Source: Corynebacterium sanguinis (GTDB taxonomy: Bacteria; Actinomycetota; Actinomycetes; Mycobacteriales; Mycobacteriaceae). Taken from it: a DNA stretch of 64,000 nucleotides. The stretch lies in contig NZ_CP038157.1 in the NCBI RefSeq assembly GCF_007641235.1, positions 1-64,000 on the forward strand. The letters are read 5' to 3'. Of this stretch, positions 16,716 through 26,200 are shown in pieces (within the stretch, counting starts at the first letter, position 1; each line of letters begins with the position of its first letter). The notes beneath the pieces are model-generated. The model worked only from the letters and a program-made list of their open reading frames with translations, ran no database searches and was not told where the DNA came from. The position numbers and the translations under genes were made by a program.

Positions 16716-17704
16716 CCGCGTTCGCTCCGCTGCTGCAGGCGTTCTTCACCGACCGGCTCATCACTCAACGCCACGCCAGCGCGAACACAATCGCCGCCTA
16801 CCGCGACACGTTCAGGCTCCTGCTCGCCTACCTTCACGAGCACACCGGGACGGCACCTGCGGGCCTGGACATCGGCGATCTCGACGCGACCCGAGTCGGC
16901 GGGTTCCTCAGTCATCTCGAACACGAGCGGGGCAACAGTCCCCGCACCCGCAACGCGAGGCTCGCAGCGATCCACTCACTGTTCTCCTACGCCGCACTGC
17001 GGCATCCAGAGCACGCCGACACCATCGCCCGGGTCCTCGCGATCCCCGCCGCGAGAATCCAGCGCAACCTCGTCACCTGGCTCACCGACGCCGAGACCAC
17101 CGCGCTGCTGGACGCCTGCGACCAGACCACCCGCACCGGAAGACGCGACCACGCGATGTTCGCCCTCGCGATCCAGACCGGGCTGCGTGTCAGCGAGCTG
17201 ACCGGGCTGAACCTCGCCGACATCCGCACCGGGACCGGCGCGCACGTCCACTGCCTCGGCAAGGGCCGTAAGGAACGCGCCACCCCGCTGCTGCCCGACA
17301 CCATCGCGATCATGAACGCCTGGATCACCGAACGCGCCACCCCCGGCACGGAGCCGCTGTTCGCGACGACCACAGGCCGGCGCCTGAGCCGCGACGCGGT
17401 CGAAGCCAGGCTCCGCCACACCACCGCGGGAGCGGCCAAGTCCTGCCCGTCACTGACGGGCAAGAACGTCACCGTCCACACGCTGCGTCACACCGCAGCG
17501 ATGCGGCTGCTGCACGCGGGCGTCGACGCGACCGTGATCGCGCTCTGGCTCGGGCACGAGAACGTCGCCACGACCAGCATCTACATCCACGCCGACATGA
17601 CCATCAAGGAGCAAGCGATCGCGAAGACCACACCGGTCGGCACCAGCCCCAGCCCGCGCTACCAGCCCAGCGACACGCTCCTGGCGTTCCTCGACCGGCT
17701 CTGA
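16712..17704 (+). CDS. RIT tyrosine recombinase, third of three
   Basis: A 330-residue tyrosine recombinase. The catalytic set is TGLRVSELTGL (Arg), HTLRHTAAM (HxxR), and WLGHENVATTSIYIHAD (His and Tyr). Its stop codon (17702-17704) overlaps the first two bases of the right inverted repeat, so the coding region runs exactly to the element's end. Of the three it looks most like a XerD-type integrase. Confidence 0.9.
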   Translation: MTAFAPLLQAFFTDRLITQRHASANTIAAYRDTFRLLLAYLHEHTGTAPAGLDIGDLDATRVGGFLSHLEHERGNSPRTRNARLAAIHSLFSYAALRHPEHADTIARVLAIPAARIQRNLVTWLTDAETTALLDACDQTTRTGRRDHAMFALAIQTGLRVSELTGLNLADIRTGTGAHVHCLGKGRKERATPLLPDTIAIMNAWITERATPGTEPLFATTTGRRLSRDAVEARLRHTTAGAAKSCPSLTGKNVTVHTLRHTAAMRLLHAGVDATVIALWLGHENVATTSIYIHADMTIKEQAIAKTTPVGTSPSPRYQPSDTLLAFLDRL

Positions 17705-17789
17705 TTATGCCGACAACCGCAGCCCGCCCACCGCCGCTGACCAGGACCGCCCGAGCATCATCGGCATAACCGCGAGCACGGCATAACAG
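17703..17789 (-). repeat. RIT right inverted repeat
   Basis: The 87-base mirror of the left repeat, running from GATTATGCCG to GGCATAACAG on the forward strand. It differs from the left copy at about two positions near the middle of the GC-rich part. It directly abuts the 5' part of the split membrane-protein gene. Confidence 0.92.
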
Positions 17790-18013
17790 CAGAACAGGAG
17801 CACGAGGAGGTTCAGCCAGCCCGGGCCGCCGCCCTCGATCAGCGTGATGCAGTAGTTCGCTGCGAGGAAGTACGGGACCGCGAGGAGCATCGCGAGGATG
17901 CCCCACTTCAGGCCGCGGCGGGTGCGGATCGCGTCGAGCGCGATGTTGGTGGGCATGTAACGCCGCAGGTAGTAGCGGGCGTGGGCGCTGAGCGCCCAGA
18001 GCAGTCGGATCAT
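17790..18013 (-). pseudogene. N-terminal half of a small membrane protein split by the RIT element
   Basis: The reverse strand starts at ATG 18013 after GAGGAAACGCC and encodes about 74 native residues: MIRLLWALSAHARYYLRRYM, a basic region, a hydrophobic span, and PGWLNLLVLLF. Beyond that the frame enters the RIT repeat. The rest of the protein is found at 14246-14388. Its function is unknown; relatives are labelled sulfate permease but are too small to be a full transporter. Confidence 0.7.
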
Positions 18014-18215
18014 GGCGTTTCCTCTCGTGGCACGGTCAGGTGACGAGACAGTGCGTAGAGAGTGGCCCGAGGGCCTGTCCGCGAGGGACGCCACATCAAG
18101 GAGGAATCTGCCTCCCCTCCAGAGTACGACGCTCCGGCGACATTCGTAAGAGGTGCGCCCGGGGATTCGGGCGGCGCTCGCGCACCTGTCTGGCACACAC
18201 GGATGGGAGCCGGGC

Positions 18216-19211
18216 ATGGTCACGATCACTTCTCTCGCCAAGGACGAACGCTCCGCACGGGTCGCCCTGGCATCGACCTTGGAGCCCGACGACGCCGTGA
18301 CCGGCAGGCTCCTCGCCGCGGTCGGCGCGGTCGAGACCGTGCGCCTGGCAGCCGGTGCCGGCGCACTCCCGAAGAACGTCGATGCGGTCGAGGCCAGGCT
18401 GTGGCGCAACAAGGTCGCCCCGCGAATGGATGCCCGCACGGTCACGCAGGCACTCGCGGAGACTGACCGCCTCGGGCTGCGCATCCTCATCCCCAGCGAC
18501 GATGAGTGGCCGACCGCCCTCAACGATCTGGGCAACCGCGCCCCCACCGCTCTATGGCTGCGAGGCGCTGTCTCCTACCTCACCGCGCCGCTGAACGATC
18601 GCGTCACGATCACCGGAGCCCGCGCCGCCACTAGTTACGGCGAGCACGTCACGGGCGAACTCGCCTCCAATCTGACCCATGCTGAGCGGATCATCGTGGC
18701 CGGCGGCGCCTACGGCATCGACGCCGCCGCACACCGAGCCGCACTCGCCACAGGCGGGCAGACCCTCGCCGTCATGGTCGGCGGCTTGGATCGCCTCTAC
18801 CCATCCGGCAATCGTGAGCTGCTGGCACGAGTCGGAGACCTCGGCCTGCTCGCCAGTGAGATGCCGCCCGGCTCCGCGCCGACCAAGTGGCGTTTCCTCG
18901 CCCGCAATCGCATCCTCGGTGCCCTCTCCGGTGCAACCGTCGTCGTGGAGGCCGGCTATCGCTCCAGCTCCCTCAACGTCGCCGCCCGCGCTACGCAGCT
19001 CGGACGCCCGGTCGGCGCCGTGCCCGGCCCGGTAACCAGTGCCGCCAGCTCCGGCACGCACCGGCTCCTGCGCGAAGGCATCGCGTCCCTCATCACCGAC
19101 GCCACAGACGTCACGGCCCTCCTCGACTCGCCCGCAGGTGGCGGCGGGCAGGCATTCGCGCGTGAGTCGGGCATCACCCCGTCCGCTCATCGGGAGGGGC
19201 GCGCGCTGTAG
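18216..19211 (+). CDS. DprA/Smf-family Rossmann-fold protein
   Basis: A 331-residue DprA-like protein. The core runs from residue about 125 to 300: VTITGARAATSYGEHV, IIVAGGAYGIDAAAHRAAL, LDRLYPSGNRELL, LLASEMPPG, FLARNRILGALSGATVVVEA and GRPVGAVPGPV. Classical DprA loads RecA on incoming single-stranded DNA. Here the gene is ICE cargo rather than in its usual chromosomal setting, next to AlbA, methylase and ParB-like genes, so a role in foreign-DNA handling or defence is an inference. The ATG at 18216 follows GGGAG. Confidence 0.82.
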   Translation: MVTITSLAKDERSARVALASTLEPDDAVTGRLLAAVGAVETVRLAAGAGALPKNVDAVEARLWRNKVAPRMDARTVTQALAETDRLGLRILIPSDDEWPTALNDLGNRAPTALWLRGAVSYLTAPLNDRVTITGARAATSYGEHVTGELASNLTHAERIIVAGGAYGIDAAAHRAALATGGQTLAVMVGGLDRLYPSGNRELLARVGDLGLLASEMPPGSAPTKWRFLARNRILGALSGATVVVEAGYRSSSLNVAARATQLGRPVGAVPGPVTSAASSGTHRLLREGIASLITDATDVTALLDSPAGGGGQAFARESGITPSAHREGRAL

Positions 19212-19268
19212 GCAGCCACTGGTCGGCGTCACCGCCAGTTGTCGCAGGTGATCCCTACGCTGGGGGTC

Positions 19269-20519
19269 ATGATCTTCACCGCTCTGCATCGCGCCCTCGG
19301 GGTCGCTCCTGGACCTCTGACGGACGAACTGCTGGATGCGGCGGTGAGCAGCGGAGTCATGGAGACGACCGACCTGGACTGGAAGTCAGAGCTGCCCCCG
19401 GCGAAGGGACTACCGCAAACAGACTTCCCCAAGGACGTTGCAGCGATGGCGAACAGCGGCGGCGGCGTCATCGTGTTCGGAGTACGCGAGTCGCAGAAGG
19501 CCGCGACAGAGCGAGTCGACGTCGGAGAGTTCGATGAAGCGTACGAGCGATCCCTGCGCTCCGCAGCGATCACCGCTATCTCCCCGCCCGTCTTCGGCCT
19601 CAACGTGCACCGCCTCGGAACGGAGGGTGCCCGCGCTGTCGTCGTGGAAGTGCCGGCAAGCGTTGACGGGCCACACCTGATCTACCGCAACGACTACTTC
19701 GGCGCTCCGGTGCGCAACGACTCCGACACCGTATGGATGAAGGAACGACAGATCGAGGCGATGTACCGAGCACGCTTCGATGAACGCCGCCACGCCAGCG
19801 AAGCGCTCGACAACCTGTATGCCGAGACCGCGGGCGGCCGCGCCACGAGCGAACGCGCCTGGCTGATCGCTGTCGCCCACCCGCGCGTCCCTCGCCTCCA
19901 CAACCGCCTGACGCGCGACGGAGCGCGCGACGTACTGACCAAGGCCGAAGGCCTCGCCCTGTTCTACGCCGGACGTGGAGGTGTGCACCCGCTGGAAAAC
20001 GTCGACCGGCACAACCCACGACCGGGATCGCGGCGCTGGGTCGCCGTCAACACCGCAACGGGCGACAGATCACAGTGGAAGGAAGCATGGGCAAGTCTCC
20101 ACCACGACGGATCAGTCACGCTCGCAGCCGCAATCGGCGGCCACCGCATGAGTAGCGACGGGTACTTCGAGGGATCGCAGGTCCAGTCGGACGCGGTCGA
20201 GTGCGGCGTCGCAGGCCTGATGGCTCTCATCCGGACGACCGCCGACGCGACGGGCAACGACGAGTACGACGTGCGCGTCGGGATCGAGTGGACCGGATCA
20301 GAGGCCCTGACGATCCTCACGGTGGATAACTTCGGCCACTCCTACGGTGGTGTCTCCACACCGTTGCACCGCTACATGCCTGTCGAGAGCACCGTGAACG
20401 CGGCGGCTGCCGACCTTGACTTCTACTGGCGTGTTCACGACCTCGCTCAGGATTGCGTCAACCAAGGCGGCGTATCAAACGTGCGGCTGATCCGTCCGCC
20501 CGAGCGCGAGGAGGCATAG
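19269..20519 (+). CDS. Schlafen/AlbA_2-domain protein
   Basis: A 416-residue protein. Residues about 30-160 form an AlbA_2 (Schlafen-type) domain: LDWKSELPP, then DFPKDVAAMANSGGGVIVFGV, and later VVVEVPAS and DTVWMKERQIE. The remaining 250 residues are not recognised. AlbA_2 proteins bind nucleic acid and are often found in regulators or defence loci. It lies 57 bases after the DprA-like gene in the same direction. The ATG at 19269 lacks an obvious ribosome-binding site and a GTG at 19251 is possible. Confidence 0.72.
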   Translation: MIFTALHRALGVAPGPLTDELLDAAVSSGVMETTDLDWKSELPPAKGLPQTDFPKDVAAMANSGGGVIVFGVRESQKAATERVDVGEFDEAYERSLRSAAITAISPPVFGLNVHRLGTEGARAVVVEVPASVDGPHLIYRNDYFGAPVRNDSDTVWMKERQIEAMYRARFDERRHASEALDNLYAETAGGRATSERAWLIAVAHPRVPRLHNRLTRDGARDVLTKAEGLALFYAGRGGVHPLENVDRHNPRPGSRRWVAVNTATGDRSQWKEAWASLHHDGSVTLAAAIGGHRMSSDGYFEGSQVQSDAVECGVAGLMALIRTTADATGNDEYDVRVGIEWTGSEALTILTVDNFGHSYGGVSTPLHRYMPVESTVNAAAADLDFYWRVHDLAQDCVNQGGVSNVRLIRPPEREEA

Positions 20520-20567
20520 TTCTTCCGCCTCCTCTGCGGTGGGCGGCCCTCGTCCCGTAGGAGCTGG

Positions 20568-21461
20568 CTACGTCAACGTTGTCGGCGTGAGCGGCCAGCC
20601 CTGTCCGATCTCCGGAACGGATTCAGAGAGCACGGCGACCTCAGTGGCTTTGCCGACGCGATGCGCTGAGTAGTGGAGCTCAAACTCTCGACGCCGACGC
20701 GCCGCGTAGAGCTCCGCCACCTGTGGAGCGTTGTCATAGGTAAGAATCCACGGCCTGTCTGCGACGGAGTTGAGGACCCGCGCAAGGTCTTCGTGGTCGG
20801 TTGCAGAGAAGGCGTTGAGGTACAACGAACCGGCCTTCTCGAAGTAGGGCGGGTCGGCGTAGATGAAGACATCGTCCTTGGGAGCGTACTCAGCGATGAC
20901 CTCAATACCATCGCGCGACGTCGGGACGATGTTGTCTGCATAGAGCGACAGTATTCGGATACGTTCAGCAAGGCCGTCCCGGTTGAAGCGGGCGTCGATC
21001 TTGTAATTACCCGTTTGGTCTAGCCCGCCGATCGGGCCGCCGTTGAGCACCCCGGACCTGTTCGTGCGATTGAGATAGAAGGTGGCAAATCCGAGCTGTG
21101 ACAGATCGCTGGTGTCGGCGGCAACATAGATTTCGCGCTGCCGCCGCCACTCGGTGACGTCAAGCTTGGCCTTGTGGATTCGCTCGATCAGCCATCCGGG
21201 CTCGGACTGAACCGTAGTCCAGAATGCGTGGATAGCCGGGTCGAGGTCGTTGATGACGACGCGCTCGACTTGCCCCGTTACCAGGAGACTGAGACCGGCG
21301 CCGACTCCGCCCGCATACGGCTCGACGTAGGTGCAGCCTGCGAGGTCCATATCGCGGATCATCTTGCGCAGGCGCGAGTACAAGGCAGACTTTCCGCCCG
21401 GGTACCGGAGCGGTGAGATTCGCGGGCGTCGTGTGGACACCCCGATGGCGCTCGTGCTCAT
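20568..21461 (-). CDS. D12-class adenine-specific DNA methyltransferase
   Basis: A 297-residue Dam-like N6-adenine methylase. Near the N-terminus YPGGKS (residues 20-25) and motif I in YVEPYAGGVGAGLSLL (45-60) bind AdoMet; the catalytic motif is DPPY (203-206). FYLNRTNRSGVLNGGPIGG is typical of the class. The start overlaps the upstream ParB-like gene as ATGA, so the two are coupled. No restriction endonuclease gene is adjacent, so it may be an orphan methylase or the modification arm of a nonstandard system. The recognition site is unknown. Confidence 0.88.
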   Translation of the reverse strand: MSTSAIGVSTRRPRISPLRYPGGKSALYSRLRKMIRDMDLAGCTYVEPYAGGVGAGLSLLVTGQVERVVINDLDPAIHAFWTTVQSEPGWLIERIHKAKLDVTEWRRQREIYVAADTSDLSQLGFATFYLNRTNRSGVLNGGPIGGLDQTGNYKIDARFNRDGLAERIRILSLYADNIVPTSRDGIEVIAEYAPKDDVFIYADPPYFEKAGSLYLNAFSATDHEDLARVLNSVADRPWILTYDNAPQVAELYAARRRREFELHYSAHRVGKATEVAVLSESVPEIGQGWPLTPTTLT

Positions 21462-22972
21462 GGCTTCATCACGTATCTCATGATCGAGTCGATGGAGGCC
21501 CACATTGAGAACGTTTGGTCGGGATCGACTAGGAAGTGGTGGTTGTGGTTGATCGCATTGAGCGAGTCGCCTGAGTTCGTGTACGTAACGAGCTTCCCTG
21601 TCCTGACGCCCTCGATGACCTGGATCAGGTGCTTCGGGCCGTTCGCCTTGACGTGTTCCAAGAGCCAGTTCAGGGCGTGGCCAAGTTGGACACGGCCGTT
21701 CTGGTTGTTCCCGGAGCCCTTGATGTCGATCGACTTTGCCTCCGCATACGCCTTGATCGACTTTTCCAGTACGGCCCGGATCATTAGGAAGGTGGCGTTA
21801 GGGAACTTTTGCACGTCGACCTCAGACAGTTCGCCGAGCAGCAGTTTCAACCCTTCGGGGTAACTCGCGGGAGCCTTGATCTGCCCGAGGTCGAGGTTCC
21901 TGAGCTTCTTCTTGGCTGGACGCTTCCTCGGAGGCTTCGGCTCCGCGGTGCCAGGCGCAGCGCTCGGAGGTTCTCCGAGACCAGGTGCCCCCGTGGGCGG
22001 AGTCGGCTTAGCGCCGGGGCCACCGGGCGGTGGGTTGTTCCCTCCGTCGGGAGTCGTCCCTGTAGTTGGGGTTGTGGGGTTAGGCGGAGCTGCTTCTCCC
22101 GCGTCAGCAACGATCTGACGCAGTTCCTTCATCAGCTGCGTGTAGCGAGGACTTGAGACCGAGTTCAGGCTGCGCGTGTTGATGTTCTCGTCGTACATCC
22201 CGCGAACGATTGCCGTAGCAACATCTTTGAAGACTTCGTCCGAGAGCGTCTTCGTGACGTTGCCGTCTGAATCCATCGTAAGCCCCGTCAGGTCAAGGAA
22301 CTCTTTCGACTCGTAGATGCGCGCCAGCGTCGATAGGCCCCTGGCCCACTTCTTTGTTGCAAGGAAGTCTTGAAGCTCGGCCTCGTCGTAATGCACGGAC
22401 TTGAAGAGATTGATGATGTGCGCTCGAAAGACGAATTTGCGAACGTCGATCGTGGGATACCTAGTCAGAAGTTCACGGAGCTTCCTCCCCGCGTCGATCT
22501 GCGCCTGGAAGAACGCCGCCTGCCTGCTGGGACTCCAGGCCCGCCGCAGGTTCCCGGTGTGGATAGCCGCGATCAACTGATCCGCTTCGGTCTGGTTCGG
22601 TGCAACCATGACCCGGACCTTCGCGAGCGCAGAGCGGTCTGGCAGAAGGGCCGCCAGCGACGCGACTCGCGCCTGATAGTCGGGGACCAACATCGGGTTC
22701 TGGATGGCTTTGAGTGCAGCGAGCCTGCGGTTCCCCTCAACCATCACATACTTACCGCGTCGCTTTAGGACGACCGGCGTCTCGTGTGTCAGATAGCCGA
22801 CCTTGCAGATGCCCTCGACAAGCGCTAACGCATCTTCGTTGACGAACAGGTCTTCAATGATGTCGGCCTCGACCTTCGCGTCGGCCACTTCAAGGCGAAC
22901 GTTTTTTGGATCGAGTTGGATTTCTTTCAGGACGTCAAGCTCAACTTCGGGCCAGTTCGAAGTATCTAGCAT
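21458..22972 (-). CDS. ParB/Srx-like nuclease-fold protein with HEPN-like C-terminus
   Basis: A 504-residue protein in three parts. Residues about 10-110 form a ParB/sulfiredoxin-like domain with VEGNRRLAALK at 78-88. Residues about 295-350 are a Pro/Gly-rich linker. The C-terminal 130 residues are helical and end with LNAINHNHHF and a Trp-containing helix, similar by eye to HEPN-like domains. It is coupled to the adenine methylase (ATGA) and follows a small HTH gene. The architecture suggests a DNA-targeting or toxin-like role rather than plasmid partition; a second, conventional ParB is encoded at 36011. Confidence 0.7.
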   Translation of the reverse strand: MLDTSNWPEVELDVLKEIQLDPKNVRLEVADAKVEADIIEDLFVNEDALALVEGICKVGYLTHETPVVLKRRGKYVMVEGNRRLAALKAIQNPMLVPDYQARVASLAALLPDRSALAKVRVMVAPNQTEADQLIAAIHTGNLRRAWSPSRQAAFFQAQIDAGRKLRELLTRYPTIDVRKFVFRAHIINLFKSVHYDEAELQDFLATKKWARGLSTLARIYESKEFLDLTGLTMDSDGNVTKTLSDEVFKDVATAIVRGMYDENINTRSLNSVSSPRYTQLMKELRQIVADAGEAAPPNPTTPTTGTTPDGGNNPPPGGPGAKPTPPTGAPGLGEPPSAAPGTAEPKPPRKRPAKKKLRNLDLGQIKAPASYPEGLKLLLGELSEVDVQKFPNATFLMIRAVLEKSIKAYAEAKSIDIKGSGNNQNGRVQLGHALNWLLEHVKANGPKHLIQVIEGVRTGKLVTYTNSGDSLNAINHNHHFLVDPDQTFSMWASIDSIMRYVMKP

Positions 22973-23020
22973 TTGTCACCGCCTAGGACACTGTTCATCT
23001 CGGACAGTGCCGTCACGACC

Positions 23021-23221
23021 TCACTCATTGTGCTCTGCTCCTGCCTGCGGCAGTGAACCGCGGACGTACGCAAGGACATCGCTCCTCACGAAGCGCCAAG
23101 CGCGTCCCACCTTCTCTCCGGGCAGCGACCCCGCGCGGGCGAGTGAGAGCACTGTCTTGGTGGAGACACGCAAGAGCGCTGCCGCTTCATCAGCGGTCAG
23201 AACCTCGTTATCTTCCGGCAT
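23021..23221 (-). CDS. Excisionase/MerR-type HTH protein
   Basis: A 66-residue DNA-binding protein of the HTH_17 (helix_turn_helix excisionase) type: LTADEAAALLRVSTKTVLSL, then GEKVGRAWRFVRSDVLAYV. The ATG at 23221 is preceded by AAGGAGG. It is upstream of, and in line with, the ParB-like and methylase genes (49-base gap), so it may regulate that operon or act as a directionality factor for the ICE. Confidence 0.78.
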   Translation of the reverse strand: MPEDNEVLTADEAAALLRVSTKTVLSLARAGSLPGEKVGRAWRFVRSDVLAYVRGSLPQAGAEHNE

Positions 23222-23296
23222 CTTCTCGTAGCCTCCTTGTGCGGGACACATCTTCACGCTACCAGGTCGCGGGCTTCGTAGGTTGGCGTTCAGGCG

Positions 23297-26200
23297 CTAC
23301 AAGGAGCGTCGGACCGGCCTAGTAGTAGCAGGCGATTGACGTGCGCTGTTCGGTTCTCTTTCGAGCGAGCGGGTTCGGTCAAGCGCAGCACGGGCGCGGG
23401 CGACGTCGATCTTCTGCGTCTCGGCTTCGGCGGGTGCTCCGAGGGGTGCGGGTCCGGTGATGCCGTAGCGGTCGCGGTAGGCGGCGATGGTGCGCGCGGC
23501 GTTCCGCCATGCCTGGGCCGCTCGTGCAGTCTTGGGTGGGGTTCCGAGTTTCGTGATCCACTCGTGTTTCTCGGTGAGTGCGGTGTCGAGGAGAGCATCG
23601 GCCCGGGCTTCGATGAGGTCGCGTCGCTCGGTCAGCGCTTGCCGCATCTCGGATGGCATGATGCCGGTGGCTTCGGGGATGAGGCCCACGATGAGACGTG
23701 GTGTTCTGCGTGCACGCCCGGCTCCCGCTGGCCTGGCGGTCGCGCGGGCAAGACGGTAGTGCAGGACCGCGGCGATGTCGTCGGCGTCCCCGAACCCGCG
23801 TGCTCGCACGAGGCGCGGCAGCAGGGTCTCGACGTCGTGCTGGTTGGCCTCGGCCCGACGGAGCTCGGCAGTCAGCGCTCCGAATGCGGGTGAGGCGATC
23901 GCGTCCTCGGCGTCGTCGTCGCTGAGCCCAGACGAGCGGACGAGCGCGGCCCAGCGGTCGTGTTGGGCGGCGGCGGCCAGGGTCTCGTACTCGGCGGTAA
24001 GCTGCGCGATCGAGGCCCAGGTGTCCTGCTCCGCAGTGATCGTCTCGTGCGCCGACAGCTCGGCACCGACGTGCTGCAGCACCCCGAACAACACGGACCG
24101 GGCTGTCGCCTCGGTGTTGTCGCCGGGGCGAGGGCCGTCGTGGGCGGGGTCGGGCTTGTCGACGGCGACGTAGGCGATGTTCTGCTCGCGCCCCCTCGTC
24201 ATGGCGACATAGAACGTCTCTCTGGTCATCGACGCATCCGCCAGGACGTGCGAGGAGTCCACGGTGATGCCCTGCGCCCGGTATGACGTCACGGCGTAAC
24301 CGAGATCGAGGTGTTCGGCCGCGTACTCGGCCGGGACCACGACCGAGGCGCCCCACGTGCGCCCTGCGCGGCGGAGGGTGAGAGCGCCGTCGTCACGGAC
24401 CTCGGTGACCGTCCACCTATCGCCGTTGCGGACCCAGGACCGTCCCGCGCGGAGGCGGCGGTCGTTGCGGCGAGTGATGACCGTATCCCCGACCGCAGCC
24501 CTCATTCCGTCGTGCAGTTCGACCTCACGGCGGGCGTTCACGGTGCCGTCGAGGATCAGATCAGCGCGTGCCCGGTTGTTGAGCGCCTGGACGGACTCGT
24601 TCGAGGCGGTCACGAGCACACTGGCTCGCCCGGCGAGTGTGTCGTTGCGCCAGGCGGTGTAGGCGACGTCGATCATCTCCTCCGTCTCACCACCTCGGAT
24701 GCGACCGTGTTCGGTGTAGGTGTCGATGACATCGGTGCGCCCATGCCGCAGCGCGAGGGACGCGGTCTTCTCCCACGGGTGGACGAACCGGTGCACGTCG
24801 ACCAGCTCCGGGGCGTCGTCACGGTCGTGGACGAGGAGGGAGAACGCGCCACCGGCGGTGACGGACTGAAGCTGGGCGTGGTCCCCGACCAGCAGCACCT
24901 TCGCCCCGGCCTCCGCCGCCAAGGCGGTGATGCGGTCAAGGGAGAGCGTGCCCGCCAGCGATGCCTCGTCGACGATGACGAGCTGACCCTTGCGGAACGT
25001 CTCGCCGGCGCGGTCGTGAGTGTCGAGCCACTTGGCCGTGTTCTCGGTCTGGATGCCGAGGTCATCGGCCAGGACCTGCGCGGCGACCGCGGACGGCGCA
25101 AGCCCGACCACGCTGCCACGTCCGTGCTCGCGTTCCCACGCCCGCCGCAACGCTGACATCGCGGTGGTCTTCCCCGCCCCAGCAGGGCCGACCAGCACAT
25201 CGACCACCCGGCCCGAGAGCGCGATCTTCGTCAGTGCGGCCGCCTGGTCGTCACCGAGCATCCGGCCCTTGCTGTCGGGCCGCTTCGTAACCCGTTCGAC
25301 GGTGGTCAGCGGCACGGTCGGTGCGGTGGTGGTGCGGGCGCGTTCGAGGAGGCGGTCTTCGGCGGCCAGCAGCTCCTCGGAGGAGAACAGCGCGGAGTGC
25401 TTCGGCCGGAACACGCTCGTGCCGTCCGGTCGGCGGAACGCGGCCGGGCTGGATGCGAGCTCGGGCGGGGTCAGGCGCAGCGAAGCGGCTTCGGCGGCGT
25501 CTACGACCAGGCCGACGATAGCTTCGCGATCCTCTGTCGACGCGAACCGGTAGGCCATCGTCTGCCGCGCGGCCTCGGCAGTGAGGTTCCAGCGATGCCA
25601 GGTGGATCGCTTCTCACCGACCGCAGCCACAACGTCTGCCCCGAGCGAGTCGATCACATCCAACGGCACGTCGTCCGCGCGCAGCAGCAACGGCTCCTTG
25701 TTTGCCGTCACGCCGCGCGCCCACGAGGTCGTATCCGACCCGAGCACCTGCCCGGCCCGTTCCCGCCAGGAGGCGGTGAGGTCAGCCAGCGACCGGACTT
25801 CCTTCTCCGGCCGGGTCGAGAGGGTGGCCTGGGCGCGGAGCTTCATGATCGTCGCCGGCGACGGCCGCCGCCCATGCGCGTCGACGTACTGGCCGATGAG
25901 GCGGTCGGTCTCGGCATCAATGTGCCGGGCACGGGTGGAGAACTCCTTCACCATCGCCTCGGGCACCGCGGCGATCGCCCACGCGGGGTTGCGGTCGCGG
26001 CCCATGTCGCGCGCCTCCCACGAGACGCCAAACGAGCGAGTGAGGTGGTCAGCGAACACCGCCTCGTGCAGCTCGGAGAGGGCGACCACGGCGGCGTGCA
26101 TCGGCCGCCCATCCAGCGACCGCCATTTGCCATCGAGGACGGTCTGCACCTTGTTGCTGATGACGACATGCGTGTGCAGGTGCGGGTCGCCCGCCCGGCT

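Larger units (their letters stand above)
14389..17789 (+). mobile_element. Recombinase-in-trio (RIT) element
   Basis: Three tyrosine-recombinase genes in one direction, overlapping by ATGA at both junctions, lie between 87-bp inverted repeats (14417-14503 and 17703-17789). This is the defining layout of RIT elements. The left end carries an additional 30-base palindrome (14389-14418). The element has inserted into a small membrane-protein gene of the ICE. All three recombinases keep the Arg, HxxR and Tyr residues, so it appears intact. How RITs move is not well established. Confidence 0.88.
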
